Below, in pieces: positions 42,464-53,255 of a DNA stretch of 64,000 nucleotides. Source of the stretch: Pyropia haitanensis (Eukaryota > Rhodophyta > Bangiophyceae > Bangiales > Bangiaceae); assembly GCA_008729055.1 (NCBI GenBank), contig SDUX01000004.1:3784172-3848171 (forward strand). Reading direction: 5' to 3'. The position numbers and the translations under genes were made by a program. The notes beneath the pieces are model-generated. The model saw only the letters and a list, made by a program, of their open reading frames with translations. It made no database searches and had not been told where the DNA came from. Positions within the stretch are counted from its first letter, which is position 1, and every line of letters starts with the position of its first letter.

Positions 42464-44855
42464 GCGCGCCAGCAGACGTGGGAGCGGATGCCAGGGGGCG
42501 TGCTGTTGTTGAGGACCGGTTGGCCCTCCCCGCCGAGGATCTTTGCTGCGGTGCCTCGGGGGGGGGGCGGCCGCGCGCGGGCAGGGGTGCGCCACGGGCG
42601 ACGGCAGCGGCCACTGCGGCGCCGCGTCGCAGTGGCGGTGTGGGTGTGGCCGGGCGGCGCCCGTTTTGGCCGAGGCCGCTGGGGGCGGCGGCGGCGGCCG
42701 TGACGGAGCGGATAAAGCGCGGCGCCGCCGTGGTGGGGGGCGCCCCGGCGGGCGGCTCGGGGCGGCGGTGGGCGTCCAAACCGAGCGCCGTCGCCGGCAA
42801 CCGAGACGCGGCTCCCGTCTGCGCTGCACGAGGCGTGCGGCGGGCGGGCGTGCCGCGAGAGCCGTCCCGGTGCCGCACACCCTACGCGCACCGCCGACCA
42901 ACCGAGATGCCTGGCTGCTCTGGTTCACCCCCATCCGCAGGTCTGGGTGGTGGTGCTTGGCCGACGTGGGCGGCAAAGAGGGGGACCAGCCGGCGTGCTG
43001 CCATCGGCCGCACCCGCGGCGGCGCGGCCGGCAGCAAACACGCTCCTCGAAACGGGGTCGGCAGTCTCGCGATGCGCACAGGGGAGAGACGGCGGCGACC
43101 TCGTCAATGCTCACAAGCACGTCGGATGCGGGCTACAATCCTCACCAGCCAGGTGCATACAGTAGTACTGTACTCCAGCCCGGGCTTGCAGTCGTCTCTC
43201 AAGCAAAGACAGATGCGCCAGGGTGGCATGTGTTGGCGCGTGCATACGCTCCATTCAAATACGGTGCTGGCGGTTGTCTCGGCGAGAGGTAGGCAGGCTG
43301 ACGCTTTAGGGAGGTATCATACTTCTCTGCACGTATTGCAATGTCGCCTATGTATGCATGCCAGCAATGCACCGTCGTGTATGTTTTCTCCTCTGTAGAG
43401 GACTGAGCTCCATCTCCCAGAAGAGAGAAAACAGAAACGATGGACAGCCGACATGGAGTGGCCATCAGGGGCAGCGTGACGCTGGCTTACCCACCGGGAG
43501 GCCCGCGGTCTCCCACGCCGCGACGCCACCTGACCGTCCAAAAGGGATGCACAGGGACATACGCGGACGCTCGGCGACGCTCTCCTCCAACCCATCGGCC
43601 GGTCGTATCTCCACGGCAGCGCCCACAGCGCACCCCACGCGCCATACGATTGCTCCCCAGAGCGGCGTCCGCTTGACGAGGTCCGCCACTCGTTCCGCCT
43701 CGCGGCAGTCGTCTCACGCAAGAGGCCTCGGCGCCGCCCTTCCCCATGATCCCGCCGCCGCCTCGCGCGGCGGCGGCGTGCGACAACAAGGGCGACGACC
43801 GACCCCGCTTCTTCCTGGCGCGGTTTTCCCTCCACAGCGGCGCCCCCGCCAGGGGGGAAGGGGAACGGGCGGCAGATCTGTCGCGGTTGCACACCCGCCG
43901 CCACCCCCCGCCCAGTTCACCGCCTCCCCCCACCCCCCCCCCCCCCCACGAGCTCGTCCCTCAAAGGCGGAACGGCAGTAGGGTTCGCGCCCACCCGACG
44001 CCGCCGGTCGCCACCGGCGGTGCCGTCCATGCGCCCGCCGCGGCGGCGCCGCCCGCTGCCCGCCGCCGCCACCCCCCCCCCGTCTGTAGAAATCGACAGC
44101 GTGTCCCCCCCCCCCCCGTGGCGAGAAATCCAGGCACGTCTGCACGGCGCAACACCCCCCCCCCCCCCCCCCGCCCTTACGAATGGCCAATTGGGGGGAC
44201 CAACCGTCGCGCCACGGCGGCAGAGTCCGCCGCCTCCCCGCCCGCCGCCCACGCGGTGGCAGCCCCCAGCAAGGATCCCGCGCGCGGCGGGCGCGCGCGC
44301 GGCCCGGCCGCGCCCCCCCCCCCACCCCTCCCCCGCACACCGGCCGCCGCCACCGCCGGCCGACGCGGCGGCAGCTCCCGCGGCCGCCGCGTGGCCCCCC
44401 CCCCCCCCCCCCCACCCCCCCCACCCCGCCCCACCCCCGCGGAGCGAGCCCCGCGCGGGGCGGTTCGCGCCGCGCGCCGCCGGCGGCGGCGCTCCACCTG
44501 GCGCGGCGCGCGGCCGCCGCGCCAGCGGCTGCGGCGTCCGTCACCCCCCCCCCTTCCCCCCCCCCCCCCCCCCCGCGACCCACCCACCGCGGCGACACCC
44601 CCCCCCCACGTCCCCCCTTCCCCCCACCCCCCCCCCCCCCCCCCCCCCAGGCGGCAAGACCCCGTCCCGCCACCCCGCCGCCGGCGCGGCGACGCGGCGC
44701 CCCCGCGGCGACGCGGCGCCCCCGCGGCGACGCGGCGCCCCCGCGGCGGCCGCACCCCCGCGGCGGCCGCGCGGCCGCCCGCCACGCGCGGCAGCCGCGG
44801 CCGCGGCCGCGCGTTGGCGGGCGGCGGGTCCCCGCCGCGGCCGGCCGCTGGGGCT

Positions 44856-44886
<31 letters not shown>

Positions 44887-45302
44887 CACCACCCCCCCCA
44901 TCCCACACGCACCCGCCCGCCGCGGCGGAGGGAGGTGTGGCGGCGTGGCGCGGCCGCTGCCGCGTGCGGGCGGGTGGGCGGCGGCCGCCGCGGCGGCGTG
45001 GCGGCCGACGAGCCGTGGCGCGCGGCGGGCGGGCGGGGCGGGGTGCGGCGGGCGCGCCGGCCGACGGGTCGGGGTACCGGGGATCCCCCCTGGGGGGAGG
45101 AGGCGGCGGTGGCGGCGGCGGCGGCGGCGGCGGCGGTGACGGTGGCGGCGGGGGGGGGGAGGAGGTGGTGTGGTTGCGGCGGCCGCGACGCTACGGACCG
45201 GCAGACGGCGCCGGTGCGGCGGTGTGGCGTGGCCCTGACGGCCGCCGGGCTGCCGGCACGGAGCGGCTGACGGCGGGCGTGCGGCGTGGGCAGCGACAGC
45301 CG

Positions 45303-45350
<48 letters not shown>

Positions 45351-45492
45351 TGCGGCAGCGGCAGCAGCGGCGGCCGGCGGGGGCGCCCGCGGCGGCCCGC
45401 GCGACGGCCGGGCGGCCGCGCCGGCCACCGCGCCGCCGGCGGTTGGCGGGTTTGCGCGCCGCCACCAATGGCGGCGCTGCCGCCGCGGCCCC

Positions 45493-45551
<59 letters not shown>

Positions 45552-45823
45552 GGCGGTGGCGGCGGTGGCGGCGGCGGTGGCGGCGGCGGCGGCCATCCCA
45601 GTGGCCCCCCGTCGACGGCGCGGCAACGACACGGCGCGGCGGCGGGGGCGGCGGCCGCCGTGCCGGCCGCCGCGGCGGCGACCGCGGCGGCGGCGGCCGC
45701 CGGTGGTGCCCCCCCCCCGGCGCCCACCCGCCCGCGGCGGCGGCGGACGAGCGGCGGGTGCAGGCGGTGCGGCCCAACCCGGGTCGCCGCCGCCTCCCCG
45801 AGCGCGCCCGCCCGCGCACGTCG
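42464..45823. other. GC-extreme region before the kinase
   Basis: 3.4 kb with no supported gene. A lower-GC patch at 43080-43460 has only short frames without motifs. From 43900 it is dominated by C-runs, (GCC)n and a 19-base tandem repeat at 44688-44744. Very long frames on both strands are compositional. The 5' part of the kinase transcript may begin here; a frame at 45150-45300 (VVWLRRPRRYGPADG) could be part of it. Confidence 0.35.
44688..44744. repeat. 19-base tandem repeat, three copies
   Basis: Three contiguous identical copies of ggcgacgcggcgcccccgc. Not in any supported coding region. Too short and spacer-free to be CRISPR. Confidence 0.85.
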
Positions 45824-45978
45824 ATGGGCCGCCGCGACCTGTTTGGCACCTCCCTCGACCTGCGCGTGACCGCCGCGGCGGTGGCGGGGGGGGGGGGGGC
45901 GGCAGCGGCAGCGGTGGCGGTGGTGGTGGCGGTGGCGGTGGCAGCAGCGGTGGCGGTGGCAGCAGCGGTGGCGGTAGC

Positions 45979-46010
<32 letters not shown>

Positions 46011-46227
46011 TAGTGGCGGTGGGGGAGGAGGGGGGGGAGGAGCGGTGTCTGCCGCCGCCGCCGCCGCCGCCGCCGCTGCCGCCAACAGACGCACAGAGTC
46101 GGCGGGGGATGGCGGGGGTGCGTCGTCGGCGGCGGGCGCCGCCGGCACACCCGCCGGCAGCAGCGTGAGCCCGCCGGCGGCGGTGCCACCACCGACACCA
46201 TCCGCGGGGACGCTGACCGACGCGCGC

Positions 46228-46274
<47 letters not shown>

Positions 46275-46460
46275 AAGTGGGGGCGTGAGCGTCCGGCCCC
46301 GCCGCGCGCGGCCGGCATCCCCCCGCGACGCGGCGCCACGCCCCGCGTCGACAGCGTCGCCGGCCGGGGCGGGCGGCGCGGCCGAACGGCGGCGACGGCC
46401 GCCGCCGCCACCCCCGCCGGCGCCGTCCTCCCCTGGGGGGGGTGCCACCGGCGTGCGTGG

Positions 46461-46547
<87 letters not shown>

Positions 46548-46792
46548 GGAGCCATCGCCGGGCGCGACGGTCGGCGGCGGCGGCGGCTGGGGTGGCGGCG
46601 GCGCGCCGTCGGCGGGGCGCCACCCGGGGTGGGCGGCCGGCCCGGGCAGGCCGGCCGCCGCCGCCGGGGGGGACGCGCCGCCGGTGCTGCCGCCGCCGGC
46701 GGCGCCGCCTCGGCGGCCGCGGCGGTCTGCGGCGCGGCGACGGCGGACGGGCTCGTCCGACGCGGAGGGCGGTGGGGGGGCGGCGGAGCGCC

Positions 46793-46823
<31 letters not shown>

Positions 46824-48240
46824 TGTCGGCGGCAGCGGCGGCGGCAGTGGTGGCGGCGGCGGCGGGCGCGACGCGTCGATTGATGGGCCGGCGGAGCGTC
46901 CCCCTCCCCCCCCTGGGGGCCCCGGCAGGGGCACGCGCGAGCGCCGCGCCGCGTCGCCGCCGCGGGGCAATGGCGCGTCTACCGAGGCGCCGCCGCGGCC
47001 GCGCCGCGGGGGGTGGCCCGAGGGGGGCGGCGGCGGCGCGCCGCCGCGGGCGCCGCCGCCCGCCGCCGCCGCCGCGGCCAAGCCGACCGCCCCCCCGTTT
47101 GTGCCGCCCGCCGGCCGCGCGGGTGGTGGCGTCGGCGGCGGGGCGGGTGCCGGCGGCGGGGGCGCCGCCCCCTCCCCACGGGGCGTGGGGGGGGGGGGTG
47201 GGACGCGCCGCCCGCCACCTGGGCCGCCGCCGCGGACGCGGCGCGCGCGGGCGGCGGCGGCAGTGGGGGTGGCGCCGGCGGTGGCGTTGCCGCCACCGCC
47301 GCCGCCGCCGCCCCCTCTGCCGACGGGGCGGCGGGCGCCGCGGCGACACCGGGGGAGCGGATGTCGGTGCTGGCGCGGTCTGCGAGCTCCGTCCGCGCGT
47401 CCGCGGTGGTGCGGTCTGGCAGCGCGCACGGCGCGGCGCTGCCCGGCGCGGCGGGCGGCTGGGCGGCGGCGCTGACCGACGGCCAGCGCGTGTCGGCCAA
47501 GCGGCTGGTGTCGGTGGCGGGCCGCGTCGGCACCGCCACGGGCGTGCACATCCCCGTGTCCCTCTACCGGGTGCTCTTTGGCGGCGGCGTTTCCGCCACG
47601 GCGGCGGGGCCCGCCAGCGCCGCCGCCACGTCGTCGGTGCTGTCGCAGCCCGTGTCGCTCGACGCGCTCCTCGAGCGCCTGTGCGAGCACTTTGAGCGCG
47701 TCGGCGACCGGCTGGACGCGGCGCTCGCCAACCCGGCCGCGCGCGTGCCGTCGGTGGCGGCGGGCCTTGCCGCCACCGCCGCCGCGTCGTCGTCGGCGGG
47801 CGGGGGGCTGGGCGGCGGCGGCGGCGGTGGCGGCAGCGTCGGCGGCGTCATTGGCGGGCCCCTCACCGCCGACAGCCGCAACCTGTCGTCCAAGCTGTCG
47901 CTCTCGTCGCTGGCGCGGTCGACGTCCAAGGCCAAGTTTGTCAACGTCGCGTCGTCCGCGTCGCTCGAGCCGCACAAGGACCTGACCGCGCTGGTGGACC
48001 GGCAGGAGGAGGAGCACCGGCAGGAGGTGGAGGAGCAGCAGCTGGGGGAACAGCAGCTGGGTACCGCGTTCAACCCGTCGTTCAACCTCAGCATCCCCAA
48101 CCGGTCGTACCTCAACACCGTCCCGTCGCAGCTGTCAGTGCCCCGCGACGACAGCGTGCCGTACGTCAATTCGTACGTGCCGTCAGCGGCGGGGCCGGGC
48201 GCCCTGGCCGGCGGCGGCGGCGGCGGCGTGGGTGGTGTGC

Positions 48241-48296
<56 letters not shown>

Positions 48297-50083
48297 GGGT
48301 GGCCGAGCGCCAACGATGGCGGCTGGGGCGCGCCGCCCGCCCTGCCGCCCGTGGGGCAGCGCGGCCCGGACGGCGGCCGCCACCAGTGGCCCGGCGCGGA
48401 CCCGCGGGCGCGGGGCAACAAGTCGCTGCTTGAGTTTGTGGGCGACATCCTCTACCGCAAGGGCCCCCCCCGGGAGCGGTGGAAGCTGGGCCGCAAGCTG
48501 GGGGAGGGCGGCAACTCGCGCGTGTACGAGGCGGTGCACATCCACGACGGCACCCGCGCGGCGGTCAAGGTCATTGACAAGCAGCTGCTGTCGGCGGACC
48601 AGGCGGAGCGGCGGCTGTGGTACGAGGTGTACGCGTTCAAGCTGCTGGGCGTCAGCGGCGGGCACCCCAACATTGTGGAGCTGCTCGAGGTGGGCGAGGA
48701 CGCGGACTATGTGTACCTGTGCATGGAGCTGCTGGTGGGGGGGGAGCTCTTCTCCCGCATCACCGACCAGGGACAGTACACGGAGAAGCACGCGGCGGCG
48801 CTGGTCGAGGCGATGCTCTCTGCGCTCCGCCGCTGCCACGACCTCAACATCACCCATCGGGACGTCAAGCCGGAGAACTGGGTGTTTACCGACACGGGGC
48901 CGGACGCGGTGGTCAAGCTCATCGACTTTGGCATCTGCTTTTACAGCGAGGACCCGATGGCGCTGTGCCGCTCCATCATTGGCACGCCGCTGTACGTGGC
49001 GCCCGAGGTGCTGCTGCGGCAGCCGTACGGGCCAGAGGCGGATTTGTGGTCACTGGTACGTTGGGCGGCGGTGAGGGGCCTTGGAGTCTCCGGTGTGGGT
49101 GGCCACCACAAGCGTTGTGCGGGGACTGTACGGGAAGCGTACGGGATTGGTGAGCGGTCACCGTGGATGTGTTTTGTGTTCACTTGTGCTCACTCTGGTG
49201 TCTTTTGTTCACCCTTTGTCCTTTCCCGACGTGTCTCATCGTATTGGTTGGCATGCCTCCCTCCTCACTTGACGTCGCTGCTCCGCCGTCGTTTTCCCGT
49301 CCTTCCACCCTCCACCGGCGTTGTCTGTTGCACAGGGTGTCATTGTGTACATTATGCTATCTGGGCGGCCACCCTTTGACGACATTGACCAAGTCAAGCT
49401 GATCAAGAAGATCAAGTACCACTCGGTTGAGTTTGCCGGCCGCGACTGGGTGCTCATCTCGGAGGAAGGGAAGGACTTCCTCTCGCGGCTGCTGCACAAG
49501 GACCCGTCGGACCGGATGGACGCGAAGCAGGCGCTGAAGCACCGGTGGCTGAAGAACAACCGTGACGAGGCGACGACCGCCAACCTGTTCAACGTGGCGC
49601 AGACCAACGTCATCCGGTATAACGCGATGAAGCGGTGGAAGGCGGCCATCCACCTGGTGCAGGCGCTCAACCGGATGCAGACGGGCATCGTCTCGTCGCA
49701 GCCCGCGTCGGGCAACTGGCCCCCGTCGTCGGCCATGGCCGCCGCCGCCGCCGCCGCGCTGCCGCCGATCGCCGGTTGGGGGGACCCGCCGACGGCGGGT
49801 GGCGGCGGCGGCGGAGGCGGCGGCGGCGGCGGCAGCAGTGGCAGCGTCGCGATGGCCAATGGCACCGCCGCGGCGGCGGCGCGTGCCGCAGCCATGCAGG
49901 GTGGGGGCGGCCTTCCTCCGGCCCCCCTCCCCCTCTCGGTCACCCCGCGGCGGGGCAGCCTCGACTCGTTTGCCGCGGCGTCGGGGAACCTCGTCCCGCC
50001 CACCCGGCGGTCGACTCCCCCCTCCCAGCCCACCTCCCTGCGCGCGGGCGTGCTTGGCGTGGCGCCGTCGGGGGGGGCGGCCG

Positions 50084-50115
<32 letters not shown>

Positions 50116-50585
50116 GGTGGCGGCGGCAGCAGCGGCGGCGCCGGCGGGGGTGGCGGCAGCGGTGGTGGCGCGCCGGCGGCGGCGTCGTCGTCCCCCCCCT
50201 CGCACGCGTACATTGACGCGATGAGCGGCGGCTCCCGCGGCAGCCTCGCGACAGGCGTCCTCGACACGAGCCAGGACGTTAGCGGCTGGCGGCCATCCCA
50301 GGCCTTTTCCCCCCGCCGGGCCGGCCCCACCGCCGGCAATGGCAGCGGCAGCGGCGTCGGCGGCGGCAGCGGCGGCGGCCGGTCGGGGGGGGGGGGGGCG
50401 GCGGGATTGGCGTTGGCGGCGGCCAGCTGCAGACGCTCGAGGCGACCGCGCTGTCCGCGACGGCCGCGCAGCTGCAGCCACGCGTCGGCGGGCAGGGCCG
50501 GGGGCTGGCGGGCTTCCTGGGGCGCTGCTTTGGCAACCGCCTGTCGGGGGGGCGGTCGTCGGCGCCGTCGGCGGGGAGCAAGTAG
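45824..50585 (+). CDS. Ca2+/calmodulin-dependent-type Ser/Thr kinase with very long low-complexity N-terminus; composite model
   Basis: The secure part is the exon ending at 49055 and the exon 49336-50585 (280-base intron, GTACGT donor). The kinase domain starts about 48480: LGEGGNSRVYEAV, AAVKVID, HRDVKPENW, IDFGICF, VAPEVLL, and across the splice DLWSLGVIVYIMLSGRPPF. This is the CAMK group. Just after the domain, VIRYNAMKRWKAAIHLVQ resembles the CaM-binding autoinhibitory helix of CaMKs. No EF-hands are seen, so it is not a CDPK. Upstream, a Gly/Ser-rich region and a helical segment (DALLERLCEHFERVGDRLDA) precede it. The model needs frame changes at G14 (45886-45899), G12 (47187-47198) and G14 (50385-50398), after which a conserved-looking end (GFLGRCFGNRLSGGRSS) reaches the stop. 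The start codon at 45824 is provisional. Confidence 0.85.
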
Positions 50586-51040
50586 GCGTGGGGGGGGGGG
50601 GGGGGCGCCAAAGGACGGGGCGGGGGGGGAGAAGGGGGGGAGATGATGCGGGGGGAAGGGGGAGGAGGGGTGGTGGAGGGGGGGAGGGGAGGACGGAGTA
50701 GGAGGCGGGGGGGGGGGGAGGTTGTGGTGGGGGGGGATGCGGTGCCCGCGGCTGCGCCGCGTCTCCCCGCCCGCCTCACCCGTGTGCCTGTGCGTGGGGG
50801 CCGCTGCGCGCCCCGGGCCTGTCGCGCGTCTTCTTGGGCCATGTGTTGTTGTTTGTTGTTTGTGCGCGCGCGCGTGTGCGTCGACCGCCGGCGGTTGCCC
50901 GCAGGTAACTCTTCTCTATCTCCCTCCCCGCTGCGGTGCTGGCCGCGTTCCCATGCCAGGCGCGGCGGCCCGTTGTTGTGTCCCTCTGGCTGCGTTCCTC
51001 CCGCTCCTCCTTTCTCTCGTCCTCCGCCGCTGCACCGGCC
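50586..51040. other. Convergent 3' flanks of kinase and cyclin
   Basis: 455 bases, G-rich near the kinase end, then a T/G-rich block at 50845-50885 (repeated tgttgtt and a CG/TG dinucleotide run) that may be a 3'-end processing region. No gene. Confidence 0.45.
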
Positions 51041-53255
51041 TCAGGCACCCCCGCCACCACCGCCAACGTTGCCGCCGCCGCCGCGGCCACCGTGGGCGGC
51101 TTGGAGCAGGTCCGCCAGCGTCGTGCCATCGCCGTACGCGGGCGGCGACGGCGAGCACCCGACCGGCGGCAGCTCCGCCGACGTGGCCGTCGCGAAGCTG
51201 GACCCACCGCTGTCGCCGCCGCCGCGGCTGCCGTCGCCGCCGCGGCCAACGTCGCGCCCGCCGCCGCCGCCGTCGGCGTCGTCCCCGTCGGTGGTCCCGC
51301 CCCACGACGGCGGCGGCAGCGCCGTCCAGCCGCTGCTGTCGGACGACCACCCGCCGCGGCCGCCGCCGCCGCCGCCGTCGTCGCCGCCGTCGCCGCCGTC
51401 GCCCCGCTCGTACGCCGTGACCGTGTCGCCGCGGCGGGCGCTCCACCCCGCCGACCACGTGCCGCTCGGCGACAGCCAGGACCGCCACGCCGCGGCGGCG
51501 GTGGCGGCGCCCCCCCCACCGCCGCCCCCGCCATCGTCGCCGCCACCGCCACCGCCGGCGTCACGCCCCCTCCCACCCTCACCCCCTCCACCCCCTCGGT
51601 CGGCCGACGCGGGCGACGCCAGCCGCACCACCGCGGCGACCGCCGCGGCGGCGGCGGCAAACGCGCCGCGCGGCGCGGCGGCCACACCCGCCGCCGCCGT
51701 GCCTGCCGGGGGGGTGCCGGCCGCCGCGGCGGGCGGCGGCGGCGCCAGCGGCGGCGGCGGCGGCGGCGGCGGTGGGGGTGGCGGCGGCGGCGGCGGCGGC
51801 ACGCCCGCCGCTGCCATGGCCGCCGCCCACCCCCCGGCGGCGGCGGCCGGCCACCCCCGCCCCCACCACCACCCCCCCCGCCCCGGCCGCCCAGACCGGC
51901 GGCCGCGACGGCCGCCGCCCACGCCGGCACGTCCACCCCCCGGCGGCGGCCGAGGGCGGCCACCCCAAACACCCCCTCCGCACCCGCCACCGCCCACTCG
52001 CCCGCCGCGTGCTTGTCCACAATGTGCGCGACGCACCCCCCCCCCCGCCCCCCCCCCCCCCCGCCGCCGCCACCAGCCGCGCCTCCACCGCCGCGGCGAC
52101 GGCATCCACCGCCGCCCGCGGCGCGGCGGCGGCGGCGTCGGCGGTGCCCCCCCAGCGGCGTTCCCCCGTCGCCGCCACCGCCAGCCGCACCGCCGCGGCG
52201 GCAACGAGCGACGGCCGCCAGGCGAGGCACCCATAGTCCGCGGCGGCCACGTCGACCGCGTAGGCCGCCGCGGCGCGCGTGTGCGGCGGCGCGGCGAGCG
52301 CGTCGAGGAGCCGCGCCGCAAACGTGCCCGCGTGCGGGACGGTGAGGTGGTAGGCGAGGCCGCCGAGGAGCCGCCGCTCGGCGGCAAGGACGGACCGGCC
52401 CGTCGCGCCGCCGCCCGCCCACGCGGCGAGCAGCGGCGGGTCGGGGTAGGCGCGCTCGTGGTACTTGGACGCGACGAGGATGGCGGCGGCGCCCAGCAGC
52501 CGCAGCCGCCACGCCACGCACACCCCGCCGCCGCCGGCCGCGGCCGTCGCCGCCGCCGCGGCCGCCGCCCCCGTCCCGGCCGCCGCCCCCGCGGCGGCGG
52601 CCGGGGTGGTGTCCCAGATGGGCACGGCGGATAGGTAGCGGTCGAGGGTGGCGACGGCCAGGCACGCGGTCGTGTCGGACAGGTAGAGGCCGCGGGTGGC
52701 CTCGATGAGAAAGTCGACGGCGCGGCAGCGGTCGGCGGGCGTGACGCCGCCGCCCTGGACGGTCGTCAGGTAGGTGGCCGACGGCGCGTGGCGGGCCTCG
52801 CGGCCGAGCCACGTCTTGGTCGTCTCGGCCGCGAGCGCCGCGCTCATCGGCGACAGCAGCGCCGCGACGGCGGGCGAGGCGGGCGCGGGCAGCCCGCCGC
52901 CGTCGGCCCCACCCGCGTCGGGCCCACCGCCGCCGCTGCCGCCACCGCCCGTGGCGGCGGCGCCGGCGGTAGCGCCGAGCGCGCCGGCGGCGAGGCGCAG
53001 CACCGCGTCGTCCACGCCGAGCGCAACGATCGGGCCGGCCGTGCGGCCACCCGTGCGCGGCGACGGCCGCGCCGCGGCGGCGGCGGCGGCCACGGCTGGC
53101 GCGCGGGGCGACGCCGCCGGTTCGCCGCCGCCGCCGCCGGTGGAACGGGGTGGGACGCTGGCCGGCCGGCCGCGGCGGCGGGCTGACAAGTGGGGGGGGC
53201 GGGGGGACCGCGACGCCGCCTTGGCGGCCGCCGCCGTGGCCGTCGCGACGGTCAT
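51041..53255 (-). CDS. A/B-type cyclin with long Gly/Ala-rich C-terminal region; composite model
   Basis: ATG at 53253-53255, preceded in sense by a C13 tract and ACC. Cyclins activate CDKs; this one has the A/B-type box. RCRAVDFLIEAT stands for the MRxxLVDWL helix (about residue 173), followed by LAVATLDRYLS, LGAAAILVASKYHE (LGxxALLIASKYEE), LAAERRLLGGLAYHLTVP and a second fold with YAVDVAAADYGCLAWRPS. The destruction-box Arg/Leu motif was not identified. The first frame continues to 51579 but becomes nonsense after a C/G-run near 52031-52061. The adjacent frame gives a sensible continuation (VAHIVDKHAAGEWAVAG). After another GC repeat near 51770-51800 a third frame gives a Ser/Asp-rich end (GDGTTLADLLQAAH) stopping at 51041. 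The cyclin call is firm; the C-terminal half is a reconstruction across two probable indels. Confidence 0.85.

Noticed and set aside
39049..43398. 1449-codon open frame on the + strand
   Set aside because: Composed of Arg/Pro/Gly/Ala with no motifs. It overlaps the P450 end and RNase H2C in other frames. Stop codons are simply rare at this GC content.
44688..44744. CRISPR-like array
   Set aside because: Three head-to-tail 19-base copies without spacers, in a eukaryotic context; an ordinary minisatellite.
43714..47349. 1211-codon open frame on the - strand (and an overlapping 1158-codon one at 44541-48017)
   Set aside because: Antisense to the kinase and repeat DNA; pure Arg/Pro/Ala translation of GC repeats with no domain.
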